Shown here: positions 8,491 through 18,765 of the stretch, one piece after another
How positions within the stretch are numbered: position 1 is the first letter of the stretch
Layout of the letters: each line of letters begins with the position of its first letter
Assembly (NCBI RefSeq): GCF_001422925.1
Contig: NZ_LMNI01000001.1
Coordinates: 614,087 to 678,086, forward strand
Length of the DNA: 64,000 nt
Origin: Microbacterium sp. Leaf288
GTDB lineage: Bacteria > Actinomycetota > Actinomycetes > Actinomycetales > Microbacteriaceae
Direction of reading: 5' to 3'
The notes under the pieces: generated by a model
The model's database searches: none
The model's input: the letters and a program-made list of their open reading frames with translations, nothing else
Told to the model about the DNA's origin: nothing
Translations under genes and position numbers: made by a program

Positions 8491-10074
8491 ATGACAGGGG
8501 ATCCCTCGCCCGAGACGAAGTTCAACGGCCGTCTCGCCATCCTGCTCGCCATGGCGATGTTCGTGCTCGTCGTCGACACGTCGATCATGAACGTCTCGAT
8601 CTCGGCGGTGGTGAAGGAGCTCGGCACGACCGCCAGCGGCGTGCAGGGCGCGATCGCCCTCGAGGCCCTCGTCTCCGCGGCCTTCATCCTCATCGGCGGC
8701 AAGACCGGCGACCTCATCGGACGCAAGCTCGCCTACATCCTGGGCCTCTGCGGCTACGCCGTCGGCGCGGTCGCGATGACGTTCGCGACGAGCCTGACCG
8801 CCGTCATCATCTTCTGGGCGGTGATCGGCGGGATCGGGGCATCCCTTCTGCTCCCGTCGATGCAGTCGCTCATCCACGGCAACTTCGCGGGCGCCCACCA
8901 GAAGCGCGTCTACGCGCTGGTGGGCGCGTCGGCCGCGATCGCCGCGGCCGTCGGCCCGCTGCTCGGCGGGTTCATCACGACGTTCTGGTCGTACCGGGTC
9001 GCCTTCGGCCTCGAGGCGGTCATCATCGCGGTCGTGCTGCTCGGCGCCGGCCTCGTGAAAGACGTCAAGTACACCGGCGACCGCTCCATCGACCTCGTGG
9101 GTGCGGCCCTCTCGGTCATCGGCATGGGCGGCGTCGTGCTCGGCATCCTGGTGTGGCAGGAGGGTGGGGGCTACGTCGGCATCATCATCGGCCTCGGTGT
9201 GGTCGCGCTGGGCGGCCTGGCGTGGTGGCTCAACTCGCGCAAGAAGAAGGGAAAGCCGGTCCTCCTGGACCCTGCGCTGTTCTCGTCGAAGCCGTTCCGC
9301 ACCGGCGTGAGCGGGCAGCTGCTGCAGCAGATCGCCCTCGGCGGCACGATGATCGTGCTGCCGCTGTACCTGCAGATGGTGCTCGAGTACAACGCGCTGC
9401 AGGCCGGTCTGTCGATCGCGCCGCTGTCGCTCAGCATGTTCGCGGTCGCGATCTGGGCAGGGCGCCGCGCCAAGGGGCGCCCCGCGAACCTCATCCTGCT
9501 CGGCTTCTCGCTCGCCGCGGTCGGCCTCATCGCCATCGTGCCGCTGGTGCCCGTCGCCGACACCGGGTGGTGGCTCACGATTCCGCTCATCATCGCGGGC
9601 TCGGGCCTCGGCCTCCTGGTCTCGCAGCTCAACAACTACACGCTCTCGCCGATCTCCGACGAGCGCGTCAGCGAGGCCGCCGGCGTCAACTCCGCGGCCG
9701 GCTCTTTCGGCCTCTCGTTCGGCCTCGCGTTCGCGGGCGCCATCATGCTGGCGACCCTCGCGGCGTCGTTCACCTCGCTCGCGTACTCGAGCACGGTGCT
9801 GACCTCCGAGCAGCAGGAGCAGGTGGCCACGGTGCTCGAAGAGGACGCCGAGCTCATGTCGAACACCGGGCTCGAGCAGCTCCTCGCCGACGAGCCGCCG
9901 GAGGCATCGGCGGAGGTGATCCGCATCAACACCGAGGCCCGCCACATCGCGCTCCAGGTGGCCCTGCTCATCCCGATCCTCGCGGCGGTGCTCGGCGTGC
10001 TCAACGGCTTCCGCATGCGGCGCCTGCCCGACCCCAAGCCGAACGAGGCCGTGGAGGGGATGCTGGGCGGGTGA
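8491..10074 (+). CDS. DHA2-family (EmrB/QacA-like) MFS drug/H+ antiporter
   Basis: The product is 527 residues with about 14 membrane helices. It opens LAMAMFVLVVDTSIMNVSISAV (the family's D-x-S/T-x-x-N motif in helix 1). It carries GGKTGDLIGRK in the helix 2-3 loop (motif A) and PLLGGFITTFWSYRVAFGLE around helix 5 (motif C / G-x-x-x-G-P). Members export antiseptics, dyes or antibiotics. The stop overlaps the next start (GTGA), so the following 4-helix protein is translationally coupled. Confidence 0.85.
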   Translation: MTGDPSPETKFNGRLAILLAMAMFVLVVDTSIMNVSISAVVKELGTTASGVQGAIALEALVSAAFILIGGKTGDLIGRKLAYILGLCGYAVGAVAMTFATSLTAVIIFWAVIGGIGASLLLPSMQSLIHGNFAGAHQKRVYALVGASAAIAAAVGPLLGGFITTFWSYRVAFGLEAVIIAVVLLGAGLVKDVKYTGDRSIDLVGAALSVIGMGGVVLGILVWQEGGGYVGIIIGLGVVALGGLAWWLNSRKKKGKPVLLDPALFSSKPFRTGVSGQLLQQIALGGTMIVLPLYLQMVLEYNALQAGLSIAPLSLSMFAVAIWAGRRAKGRPANLILLGFSLAAVGLIAIVPLVPVADTGWWLTIPLIIAGSGLGLLVSQLNNYTLSPISDERVSEAAGVNSAAGSFGLSFGLAFAGAIMLATLAASFTSLAYSSTVLTSEQQEQVATVLEEDAELMSNTGLEQLLADEPPEASAEVIRINTEARHIALQVALLIPILAAVLGVLNGFRMRRLPDPKPNEAVEGMLGG

Positions 10075-10607
10075 GCCGGCGCACGGACCGCGCGCGGGCG
10101 CAGCTCGAGCAGGTCGAAGGCGGCGAGCAGGCGATCGTCGCCTACTTCAAGGAGCGCGTGTATGCGACCTTCACGGGCCTCGCCATCGTGCTGGTCGTCT
10201 CCTCGAGCGAGCACCCTGAGGCCGACCACGCGTTCTGGGCGCTGATCCTCGGCGTCGTCGGCATCACGGCGGCGGGGTTCGTCTCGGACGTGATCTCGCA
10301 CCTGTCGGTGCACCGCACGTTCCCGGGCCGCGTCGACCTCCTCATCTCCACGCGGATCGCCGGTGGGGCGCTCGGCACTCTCCTGACCCCCGGCATCCTC
10401 CTGCTTCTCGCGTTGCTGGACGTCATGCCGCTCGACGCGGCGCTGCAGGCCTCGGCCATCGTCTACATCGCGACGCTCGCCGTCATCGGCTGGTTCGCGG
10501 TGCGCCGCTCCGACCTCGCGTGGTGGAAGCAGATGGTCGCACTCGCCATCCTCGTCGCGCTCGGACTCCTGGTGGTGGGCCTCCAGACCCTTGCGCACTC
10601 GATCTGA
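10071..10607 (+). CDS. four-helix membrane protein coupled to the MFS exporter
   Basis: The product is 178 residues from a GTG that overlaps the MFS stop by four bases, with GGAGGGG upstream inside the previous gene. After a charged N-terminus (RRTDRARAQLEQVEGGEQAIVAYFKERV) come hydrophobic helices at ~35-50, 60-80, 100-125, 130-150 and 160-175. The family is not one I can name with certainty. Translation coupling suggests it assists or is co-regulated with the exporter. Confidence 0.72.
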   Translation: MSRRTDRARAQLEQVEGGEQAIVAYFKERVYATFTGLAIVLVVSSSEHPEADHAFWALILGVVGITAAGFVSDVISHLSVHRTFPGRVDLLISTRIAGGALGTLLTPGILLLLALLDVMPLDAALQASAIVYIATLAVIGWFAVRRSDLAWWKQMVALAILVALGLLVVGLQTLAHSI

Positions 10608-10611
10608 AGGC

Positions 10612-12638
<2,027 letters not shown>

Positions 12639-12640
12639 CC

Positions 12641-13258
12641 ATGGCGAACAAGGACCACAACCCGGAACCGGTCGAAGAACCGGGCGACGGCGACGAGGTC
12701 CGGCCTGAGGATGTGGGGTCGGAGGCGAACGCCTCCGGCCCCGCGCCGCAGGACGGGCAGGACGACGAGCTCACTGTCGACGACATCCTTGGCGCTGCGC
12801 AGAACGCCGACGCCGCGGCCGAGGACGCCGTCCTCGCCGACCTCGAGTCGCAGCTGCTGAACGACCTCAAGCGCCTGCAGGCCGAGTACGCCAACTACCG
12901 CCGCCGCACCGAGGAGCAGCGCGAGGTCGAGATCGAGCGCGCCCAGGGCGCGGTCGCGAAGGGCATCCTCCCGGTGCTCGACGACCTCGACCGCGCCGAG
13001 AAGCACGGCGACCTGGAGCAGGGATCCGCCTTCGCGGCGATCGCCGAAAAGCTCCGCGGCGTCGCCGAGCGCATCGGGCTCACCACGTACGGTGCCGCCG
13101 GCGAGGCGTTCGATCCGCAGCACCACGAGGCGATCTTCCAGGTGCCGACGCCCGGCGCGACCGAGACCACGATCGTCGAGGTCGTCGAGATCGGCTACCG
13201 CCTCGGCTCGGTGGAACTGCGTCCGGCGAAGGTCGTCGTCGCGGTTCCCGCCGAGTAG
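12641..13258 (+). CDS. grpE: nucleotide exchange factor GrpE
   Basis: The product is 205 residues. An acidic, disordered N-terminus (~1-65) leads to a long coiled-coil helix (LKRLQAEYANYRRRTEEQREVEIERAQG). The compact beta domain carries the family signature around YGAAGEAFDPQHHEAIFQVP and VVEVVEIGYRLGSVELRPAKVVV. It releases ADP from DnaK. The start is two bases after the dnaK stop, so the genes are co-translated. Confidence 0.97.
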   Translation: MANKDHNPEPVEEPGDGDEVRPEDVGSEANASGPAPQDGQDDELTVDDILGAAQNADAAAEDAVLADLESQLLNDLKRLQAEYANYRRRTEEQREVEIERAQGAVAKGILPVLDDLDRAEKHGDLEQGSAFAAIAEKLRGVAERIGLTTYGAAGEAFDPQHHEAIFQVPTPGATETTIVEVVEIGYRLGSVELRPAKVVVAVPAE

Positions 13259-13273
13259 CCCGAAGGAGGCTCC

Positions 13274-14272
13274 ATGGCCAGTCAGGACTGGTTCGACAAG
13301 GACTTCTACTCGGTGCTCGGCGTCTCGAAGGACGTCAGCGAGGCGGACCTCAAGAAGACGTATCGCAAGCTCGCGCGGAAGTACCACCCCGACTCCAACC
13401 AGGGTGACGCGGCCGCCGAGGCGAAGTTCAAGGAGGTCAGCGAGGCGTACTCGGTGCTCTCCGACGCGGAGCAGCGCAAGGAGTACGACCAGATCCGCGC
13501 GATGGGCTCGGGTGCTCGATTCACGTCGGGCGGCCCGGGCGGCGCCGGCGGCTTCGAGGACGTCTTCTCGATGTTCAATCAGGGCCGCGGCGCCCGCTAC
13601 CAGAGCGCCGAGGACTTCGACGACATCTTCGCGATGTTCAACCAGCAGCAGGGCGGCAGCGGCTTCGGCTCCGGGCGTTTCGGGCAGCCGAGCGGCGGTT
13701 ACCGCGGCTTCGGCGGCCCGACGCGCGGCGCCGACGTCACGGCGCGCACGACGATCGACTTCGTCACGGCGACCAGGGGTGAGACCATCACGCTGGCAGG
13801 CGAGGACGGCAAGCCGTTCAAGGTGAAGATCCCCGCCGGCGTCTCGGACGGGCAGAAGATCCGGCTGCGCGGCCGCGGGCGTCACTCGCCCGACGGCGGC
13901 GAGAACGGCGACATCGTCGTGCAGGTCACCGTGCGTCCGCACCCGGTGTTCACGCGCGACGGGCTGAACCTGCGCGTCACCGTGCCCGTGACGTTCACCG
14001 AGGCTGCGCTCGGCGCCACCATCGAGGTGCCGACGCTCGGCGGCGATCCGGTGCGGCTGCGCGTCGCCCCGGGCACGCCGTCCGGCCGCGTGCTGCGCGT
14101 CAAGGGCCGCGGTGTCGAGACGGCCAAGGGCACGGGCGACCTCCTCGCCGAGGTGCAGGTGGCTGTGCCGTCCCACCTCGACGAGGCCGCGCGCGAAGCG
14201 CTCGAGCGCTTCCAGAGCCTCGAGTCGAAGGAGAACCCGCGCGCCGACCTCATGGCCAAGGCGCAGGGCTGA
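13274..14272 (+). CDS. dnaJ: type B J-domain co-chaperone DnaJ/CbpA-like
   Basis: The product is 332 residues. The J domain (~8-75) has the HPD motif in RKYHPDSNQGD. A Gly/Phe-rich region (~80-145) contains the unit D-x-F-x-MFNQ twice (FEDVFSMFNQ and FDDIFAMFNQ). The two C-terminal substrate domains follow (TTIDFVTATRGETITL ... LRVKGRGVETAKGTGDLLAEV). There is no cysteine in the protein, so the zinc finger of classical DnaJ is absent and it is the CbpA/DnaJB type. It delivers substrates to DnaK and triggers ATP hydrolysis. GAAGGAGG stands seven bases before the ATG. Confidence 0.93.
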   Translation: MASQDWFDKDFYSVLGVSKDVSEADLKKTYRKLARKYHPDSNQGDAAAEAKFKEVSEAYSVLSDAEQRKEYDQIRAMGSGARFTSGGPGGAGGFEDVFSMFNQGRGARYQSAEDFDDIFAMFNQQQGGSGFGSGRFGQPSGGYRGFGGPTRGADVTARTTIDFVTATRGETITLAGEDGKPFKVKIPAGVSDGQKIRLRGRGRHSPDGGENGDIVVQVTVRPHPVFTRDGLNLRVTVPVTFTEAALGATIEVPTLGGDPVRLRVAPGTPSGRVLRVKGRGVETAKGTGDLLAEVQVAVPSHLDEAAREALERFQSLESKENPRADLMAKAQG

Positions 14273-14322
14273 CCGATGTACACGGTCGTTGAGCGAGCGA
14301 AGTGAGACGAGGAGGTGACGAG

Positions 14323-14793
14323 ATGACCGAGCACGACATCGACGAGGATGCCCCGATCTTCGCGATCGCCGTCGCCGCCGAGCTGTCGGGCATGCACCCG
14401 CAGACGCTGCGTCAGTACGACCGGCTCGGATTGGTCGTCCCCGCGCGCACGCAGGGCGGATCGCGGCGCTACTCGCTGCGCCACGTGGAGCAGCTGCGCG
14501 AAGTCGCCCGCATGTCGTCGGACGGCATCGGCCTCCCGGCGATCGTGCGCATCCTCGAGCTCGAGAACCGCGTGCAGGAGCTCCACAGCCGCGTCCGCGA
14601 CCTCGAGGACCGCATGCGCGCCGAACTCGAGAAGCGGCCAGGCGCCCGCGTCTTCGCCGCCGGATCGACCGGTGCGGTCGTGACGCTGCGCCACGGCACG
14701 CGCGTCCGCCGCGCGACCGAGGTCGTCGTATGGCGTCCGCGCGCGTCGCTCGCGCAGCAGAGCGAACCCCCGGACGAGACCCCGGCGGGCTGA
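14323..14793 (+). CDS. hspR: heat-shock repressor HspR (MerR family)
   Basis: The product is 156 residues. A MerR helix-turn-helix (FAIAVAAELSGMHPQTLRQYDRLGLVVPARTQGGSRRYS) is followed by a coiled-coil helix (ILELENRVQELHSRVRDLEDRMRAEL) and a short basic tail. The HSPs it controls are encoded directly upstream, and HAIR sites are visible before dnaK (10669) and clpB (42909). The ATG at 14323 has GGAGGTG nine bases upstream. A nearby in-frame start at 14302 would add seven residues without a ribosome site. Confidence 0.94.
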   Translation: MTEHDIDEDAPIFAIAVAAELSGMHPQTLRQYDRLGLVVPARTQGGSRRYSLRHVEQLREVARMSSDGIGLPAIVRILELENRVQELHSRVRDLEDRMRAELEKRPGARVFAAGSTGAVVTLRHGTRVRRATEVVVWRPRASLAQQSEPPDETPAG

Positions 14794-14798
14794 TTCAC

Positions 14799-14837
14799 CG
14801 AAGAGGGAGGGGACGGATGCCGTCCCCTCCCTCTTCG
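14799..14837. terminator. strong terminator of the dnaK operon
   Basis: An 18-bp perfect stem (CGAAGAGGGAGGGGACGG with its complement) closes a 3-nt loop, directly after the hspR stop and 20 bases before the convergent surface-protein stop. It probably serves both directions. The loop end contains the 9-mer GACGGATGC (14812). Confidence 0.9.
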
Positions 14838-14857
14838 CGTGCGTTCGCGGTCGCGCG

Positions 14858-17800
14858 TCAGACGCGTCGGGCGCGTCGGGCGGCGAGAAGGACGCCGAGG
14901 GCGATCAGGCCGACGGCTCCGAGCGGGACGAGGGGCGAGAGCCCTCCGCCACCCGTCGCCGGGAGCGGGCGAGTGGACGCCGTGTTCGTGAGCGTCAGCT
15001 CCGCCGTCTGGGGCGTCCGCACCTCCGACATCGGCAGCGTGACCTTCCCGTCCTCGTCGGGGACGAGGGCCTCGCCATCGACCGTCCACACCGGCGTCCC
15101 CCAGTCGACCCCAGGGATCGATGGCAGGTCTGCTTCGCGCGCCTGGATGATCGTGCCGACGGGGAAGTACGGCGACGTGATCGTGACGTTCGGCTCGAGC
15201 TCGATGCGGGGCTGGGCGACGCCGTCGAGCCACCAGTCGGCAGGGAACGTGGTGCTCGCCGGGACCGACGACCCGCCATCGCCCGCAACGACCTTCGTGA
15301 CGGCCCAGCGGGTCATCGCGACGACGGAGTTCGTGACCTCGAGCACGGGGGGCGTCTCGCCGGGCCCGATCTCGACGAAGCTCGCCGGGCTCCACGTCGT
15401 CTCGCCCCACTCGTAGCCCGGGGGCAGTGCGGACGCGTCGGGCTCCTCTTCGAGGAGATTGACGATCGTGCCGATCGGGAAGGAGATCGGGGCGCCTTGG
15501 CCGTCGACCGGACCCGCCGGCGTCCCGTCGGCAGGCAGCTCGAACCGGCCCACCAGCACGTCGCGACTCGGCAGGTGCGCCACGTAGTCGATCGTGAACG
15601 AGTCGACGAGGAGGTCGTCCGGATCGATGCCGTCCATGTTCTTCTGCACGAGGAACGTTCCCTCGATGAGCGACGCGTCGTTGGTGAGCGTCGCGTGCAC
15701 CACGGCCTGGTCGTCGACGCCGATCGTGAGCTGTTCGAGGTCGAACGCGGCGCCGAGCCAGGAGAGGTGCCGGATGGTCGGCGTGACCTGCTCCTCATAC
15801 GTCACGACGGTGCCGTAGGGGAACAGCAGCGGCTCGCCCGCGTCGTCGACGGGGCCGACCGGCGCGCCGTTGCCGGGGACCCGCAGCACGCCCTCCTGGA
15901 TCACGTCCTCGGGCTCGGTCGTCGGGAAATACGCCGTCCAGGCGACGGTGAACTCGAGGCCCGGGGGCACCTGGTCGGGCGGGACGCCGTCGAACTCCTT
16001 CGAGATCGTGAAGGTGCCCTCCTTGAGCGCGTTCGTCACCTCGACCTCGATGTCGGCAGCCGAGTCGGGCGGAAGGGGGATGTCCACGACGTCCCCGAAG
16101 CCGTCCGGCTGGTATGGAGTCGTCACGCCGTCGACCGTGACGTTGAAGACGGGCGGCACCCAATCGTCGACGTTCGCCACGGTGTCACCCTCGAACGTCG
16201 GCGCAAGCTCGGCCAGCTCCAGCGTCTCGGCGCCCGTCTCGAGGTCCTCGATCAGCTGGGGCTCACCCACCGGCAGGGGAAGGGTCGCCCGCTCAGGGGC
16301 GGGGTTCGTGTTGTAGGTGACCTCGTAGCCGAACCGCGGGTCCGCGGCCGAGCCGGTCGCGGACTTGACGATCGTGATCGTGCGGCCATCGTCGGTCGGG
16401 GTGACGAGGTTCGTCAGCTCGACCTCCACCGTCGTGCCGGCCCCGGTGATCACGAACGTGCGCCCCGGGTTCCACCCGATGCCGCTCCAGTCGTACCCCG
16501 GCGGCGGATCGATGCCGTCGAGGTTCTCGGTGAGGATGATGCGGGTGCCCACCGGGAAGGCGATCGGGGCGCCGTTCCCGTCGACCGGGACGACGGGCGT
16601 GCCGGTGAAAGGCACGTTCATCGTGCCGGTGCCGATCTGCTCGCCGCCGTATCGGGCGATCCACGTCACGGGCACCGACCCATCGAGGACCGGAGGTTCG
16701 CCCGACGGATCGTCGATCGACTTCGAGACGCTGAAGGTGCCCGTCACCCGGGTCGCCGTATTCGTGACGACCACCTGGGCGGTGCCGGTGCCCACGATCA
16801 GCGGGTTCGGGTCGATCTCGACGTCGCCCCATGCCCAGCCGGGGATGGTCTCGGGCGTGATCTCCTCGAAGGTGATCTCCGTGCCCGCCGGGAACCGTTC
16901 GCCCGCGGGGACCGGGGTGCCGTCGGCCGGTACCTCGAGTGAGCCGACGGTGACGTTGCCGTCCGGGTCCACGGCGCGGTAGTTGACGGTGAACGTCGCC
17001 CCCTCGGGAAGATCGCCGGGCTGGATGCCGCCCGACAGGGCCTTGCGCACCACGAAGGTGCCGCTGGCGTCGTCGCACGAGATCTCGCCGGAGAAGAGGA
17101 ACGAGTGGACCTCGCCGCCCTGGATGATGACGTTCTGACCGATCACCTGGCCGTCGAGCGGCGCGGCGTTCACGGTGACCGAGGCGTTCGGGGCGTAGAT
17201 CGAGCCGTCGATGCGGGCCTGGCCGGCGGCCACGGTGACGTCGCCGGTCAGCTGTGAGAGGTCCCACACGATGTACGGCGAGTGCACGCCCTGGGGATCC
17301 GCCCGCGCGCCGATCACCTCGGTCGTCCCGGCGGGCACCCGGATGACCAGCGGATTCGACACGCCGGGCGTCGGCCCGGGGGAGAACTGGATGAGCGACG
17401 CACCGGCGATATCGGCGTAGTCCACGATGTTCGGCTGGTCCGGGCTCAGCTCCTCGAGGACGACGCGGTCGCCCGCGTCCTCGGCCACGCCGACGTGGTA
17501 GCCGACGCCGGTGGTGGGGTCGGCGATGTCGTCGAAGCAGCTCGACGCCTCCTCCCACGACGCATCGCGGTTGGCCTCGACGTAGTCGGCGACCGCGGTG
17601 GCGGAGGTGTTCGCCGTGTAGATGCTGCCGTCGCCGGCCGCACCGGACGGGGGCGCAGCATCCGCCGGGTACTGCTGGTGGGTCGCGTCGATCAGCGGGG
17701 TCTGGTCGACGTTGGAGGGGTTCTGGTTCAGGCGCAGCCAGTCCGCGCGCGTGAACGCCTGCCAGCCGCCGTCGCGCTGGACCATCTTGAGGTCGCCCCA

Positions 17801-18217
17801 CAGCGCCGGGTCCGTCGTGCCGGCGCTTGTGATGGCGAGGATGCCGGTGCTCGCGGTGCTGTACTCGCCGACGAGGAACCGGGTGGGGTCGCCATCGACC
17901 GTCGGCAGATCGTAGTTCCCCGTGCCGGCGGAGACGTGGATGATCGTGTACTGCCCGCTGCTGCCCTGGACCGTGGCGGTCCCGCCCACCGCGATGCTGC
18001 CCTCGGTCTCCTGGTTCTGCAGCAGCGCATCTTCCCGGGCGTAGACCGTGAAGCCGCCCGCGATCGCGAAGGGGTTGACGGACTCGGGATAGGCGGCCGC
18101 CGCAGGCTGAGGATCGATCGCTCCGGCCAGGACGGCTCCGGTGGTGGCCAGCAGCGCGGCGGTGAGACCGGCGACGAAGCTGCGCATCCGGCGGCGCGGG
18201 CGATCGAATCCAGGCAT
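14858..18217 (-). CDS. LPXTG-anchored surface protein, choice-of-anchor A plus DUF5979-like modules
   Basis: The product is 1119 residues. A signal peptide (1-~42) has basic RPRRRMRS, a hydrophobic core and a PAAAA-Y cleavage region. Residues ~43-420 form a choice-of-anchor A-type domain (NPFAIAGGFTVYARED, GSIAVGGTATVQGSSG, DGSIYAPNASVTVN). Then come about six tandem modules of ~110 residues, most opening GTF-x-V-x-K and containing P-x-P-P-GY-x-W or similar and an L-TN end (DUF5979-like, predicted pseudopilin-style beta folds). The C-terminus has LPATG (1085-1089), a membrane helix and RRARRV, a sortase signal. The ATG at 18217 has GGAGGGGG upstream. No sortase gene is visible here. Adhesion is inferred from architecture. 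Confidence 0.85.
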   Translation of the reverse strand: MPGFDRPRRRMRSFVAGLTAALLATTGAVLAGAIDPQPAAAAYPESVNPFAIAGGFTVYAREDALLQNQETEGSIAVGGTATVQGSSGQYTIIHVSAGTGNYDLPTVDGDPTRFLVGEYSTASTGILAITSAGTTDPALWGDLKMVQRDGGWQAFTRADWLRLNQNPSNVDQTPLIDATHQQYPADAAPPSGAAGDGSIYTANTSATAVADYVEANRDASWEEASSCFDDIADPTTGVGYHVGVAEDAGDRVVLEELSPDQPNIVDYADIAGASLIQFSPGPTPGVSNPLVIRVPAGTTEVIGARADPQGVHSPYIVWDLSQLTGDVTVAAGQARIDGSIYAPNASVTVNAAPLDGQVIGQNVIIQGGEVHSFLFSGEISCDDASGTFVVRKALSGGIQPGDLPEGATFTVNYRAVDPDGNVTVGSLEVPADGTPVPAGERFPAGTEITFEEITPETIPGWAWGDVEIDPNPLIVGTGTAQVVVTNTATRVTGTFSVSKSIDDPSGEPPVLDGSVPVTWIARYGGEQIGTGTMNVPFTGTPVVPVDGNGAPIAFPVGTRIILTENLDGIDPPPGYDWSGIGWNPGRTFVITGAGTTVEVELTNLVTPTDDGRTITIVKSATGSAADPRFGYEVTYNTNPAPERATLPLPVGEPQLIEDLETGAETLELAELAPTFEGDTVANVDDWVPPVFNVTVDGVTTPYQPDGFGDVVDIPLPPDSAADIEVEVTNALKEGTFTISKEFDGVPPDQVPPGLEFTVAWTAYFPTTEPEDVIQEGVLRVPGNGAPVGPVDDAGEPLLFPYGTVVTYEEQVTPTIRHLSWLGAAFDLEQLTIGVDDQAVVHATLTNDASLIEGTFLVQKNMDGIDPDDLLVDSFTIDYVAHLPSRDVLVGRFELPADGTPAGPVDGQGAPISFPIGTIVNLLEEEPDASALPPGYEWGETTWSPASFVEIGPGETPPVLEVTNSVVAMTRWAVTKVVAGDGGSSVPASTTFPADWWLDGVAQPRIELEPNVTITSPYFPVGTIIQAREADLPSIPGVDWGTPVWTVDGEALVPDEDGKVTLPMSEVRTPQTAELTLTNTASTRPLPATGGGGLSPLVPLGAVGLIALGVLLAARRARRV

Positions 18218-18345
18218 CCGTGGAACCCCCTCCTCGCCCGCACGCGTCGGGAGCGCGGGGCACGGTCCTTCGACCCTATCGGGACACGTCAACCGGACAG
18301 CCGGTGGATCTCGCGGTGGACGCTGAGCCGTCACATGATGGACAC

Positions 18346-18762
18346 ATGCCGACTCTCGACGACGTCCGCGCCATCGCGCTCGGGTTCCCCGACGTGATCG
18401 AGCGCGTCGACGGACACCGCGGCGGGGTGGGGTGGCGCACACCCGCCGGCCTCTTCGTGTGGCAGCGCGGCCCGAGCGGCCGCGACCTCGATCAGCTCGC
18501 GGCCCTCGGGCGCGAGTGGCCGCCGGGCGACGTCGTGGGCGTGCGAACGGACGGCGCTCAGGTCAAGGCGGCGCTGCTCGAGACCTACCCCGGCGTGTTC
18601 TTCACCATCCCGCATTTCGACGGCTACCCGGCCGTGCTCGTGCGTCTCGACCGCATCGACCTCGCGCAGCTGCGCGAGGTCATCACCGATGCCTGGCTGC
18701 TCAAGGTGACCAAGCGCGTCGCAAACGAGTGGCTCGCCGCGCACCCGCCAGAAACCGGATAG
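18346..18762 (+). CDS. MmcQ/YjbR family DNA-binding-like protein
   Basis: The product is 138 residues and matches the MmcQ/YjbR fold: an N-terminal helix (DDVRAIALGFPDVIERVDGH), WRTPAGLFVWQR, then PGVFFTIPHFDGYPAVLVRLDRIDLAQLREVITDAWLLKVTKR. Members have a CyaY-like fold, and a function in DNA binding has been suggested but is not established. A possible -10 (CATGAT) stands six bases before the ATG. It ends three bases before the amidohydrolase stop on the other strand. Confidence 0.8.
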   Translation: MPTLDDVRAIALGFPDVIERVDGHRGGVGWRTPAGLFVWQRGPSGRDLDQLAALGREWPPGDVVGVRTDGAQVKAALLETYPGVFFTIPHFDGYPAVLVRLDRIDLAQLREVITDAWLLKVTKRVANEWLAAHPPETG

Positions 18763-18765
18763 CGC

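Noticed and set aside
14285..14311. Repeat fragment GTCGTTGAGCGAGCGAAGTG before hspR
   Set aside because: The string resembles repeats I recall from related genomes and shares GTGAGACGA with P2, but only one copy is here, so a repeat call is not supported by this window.
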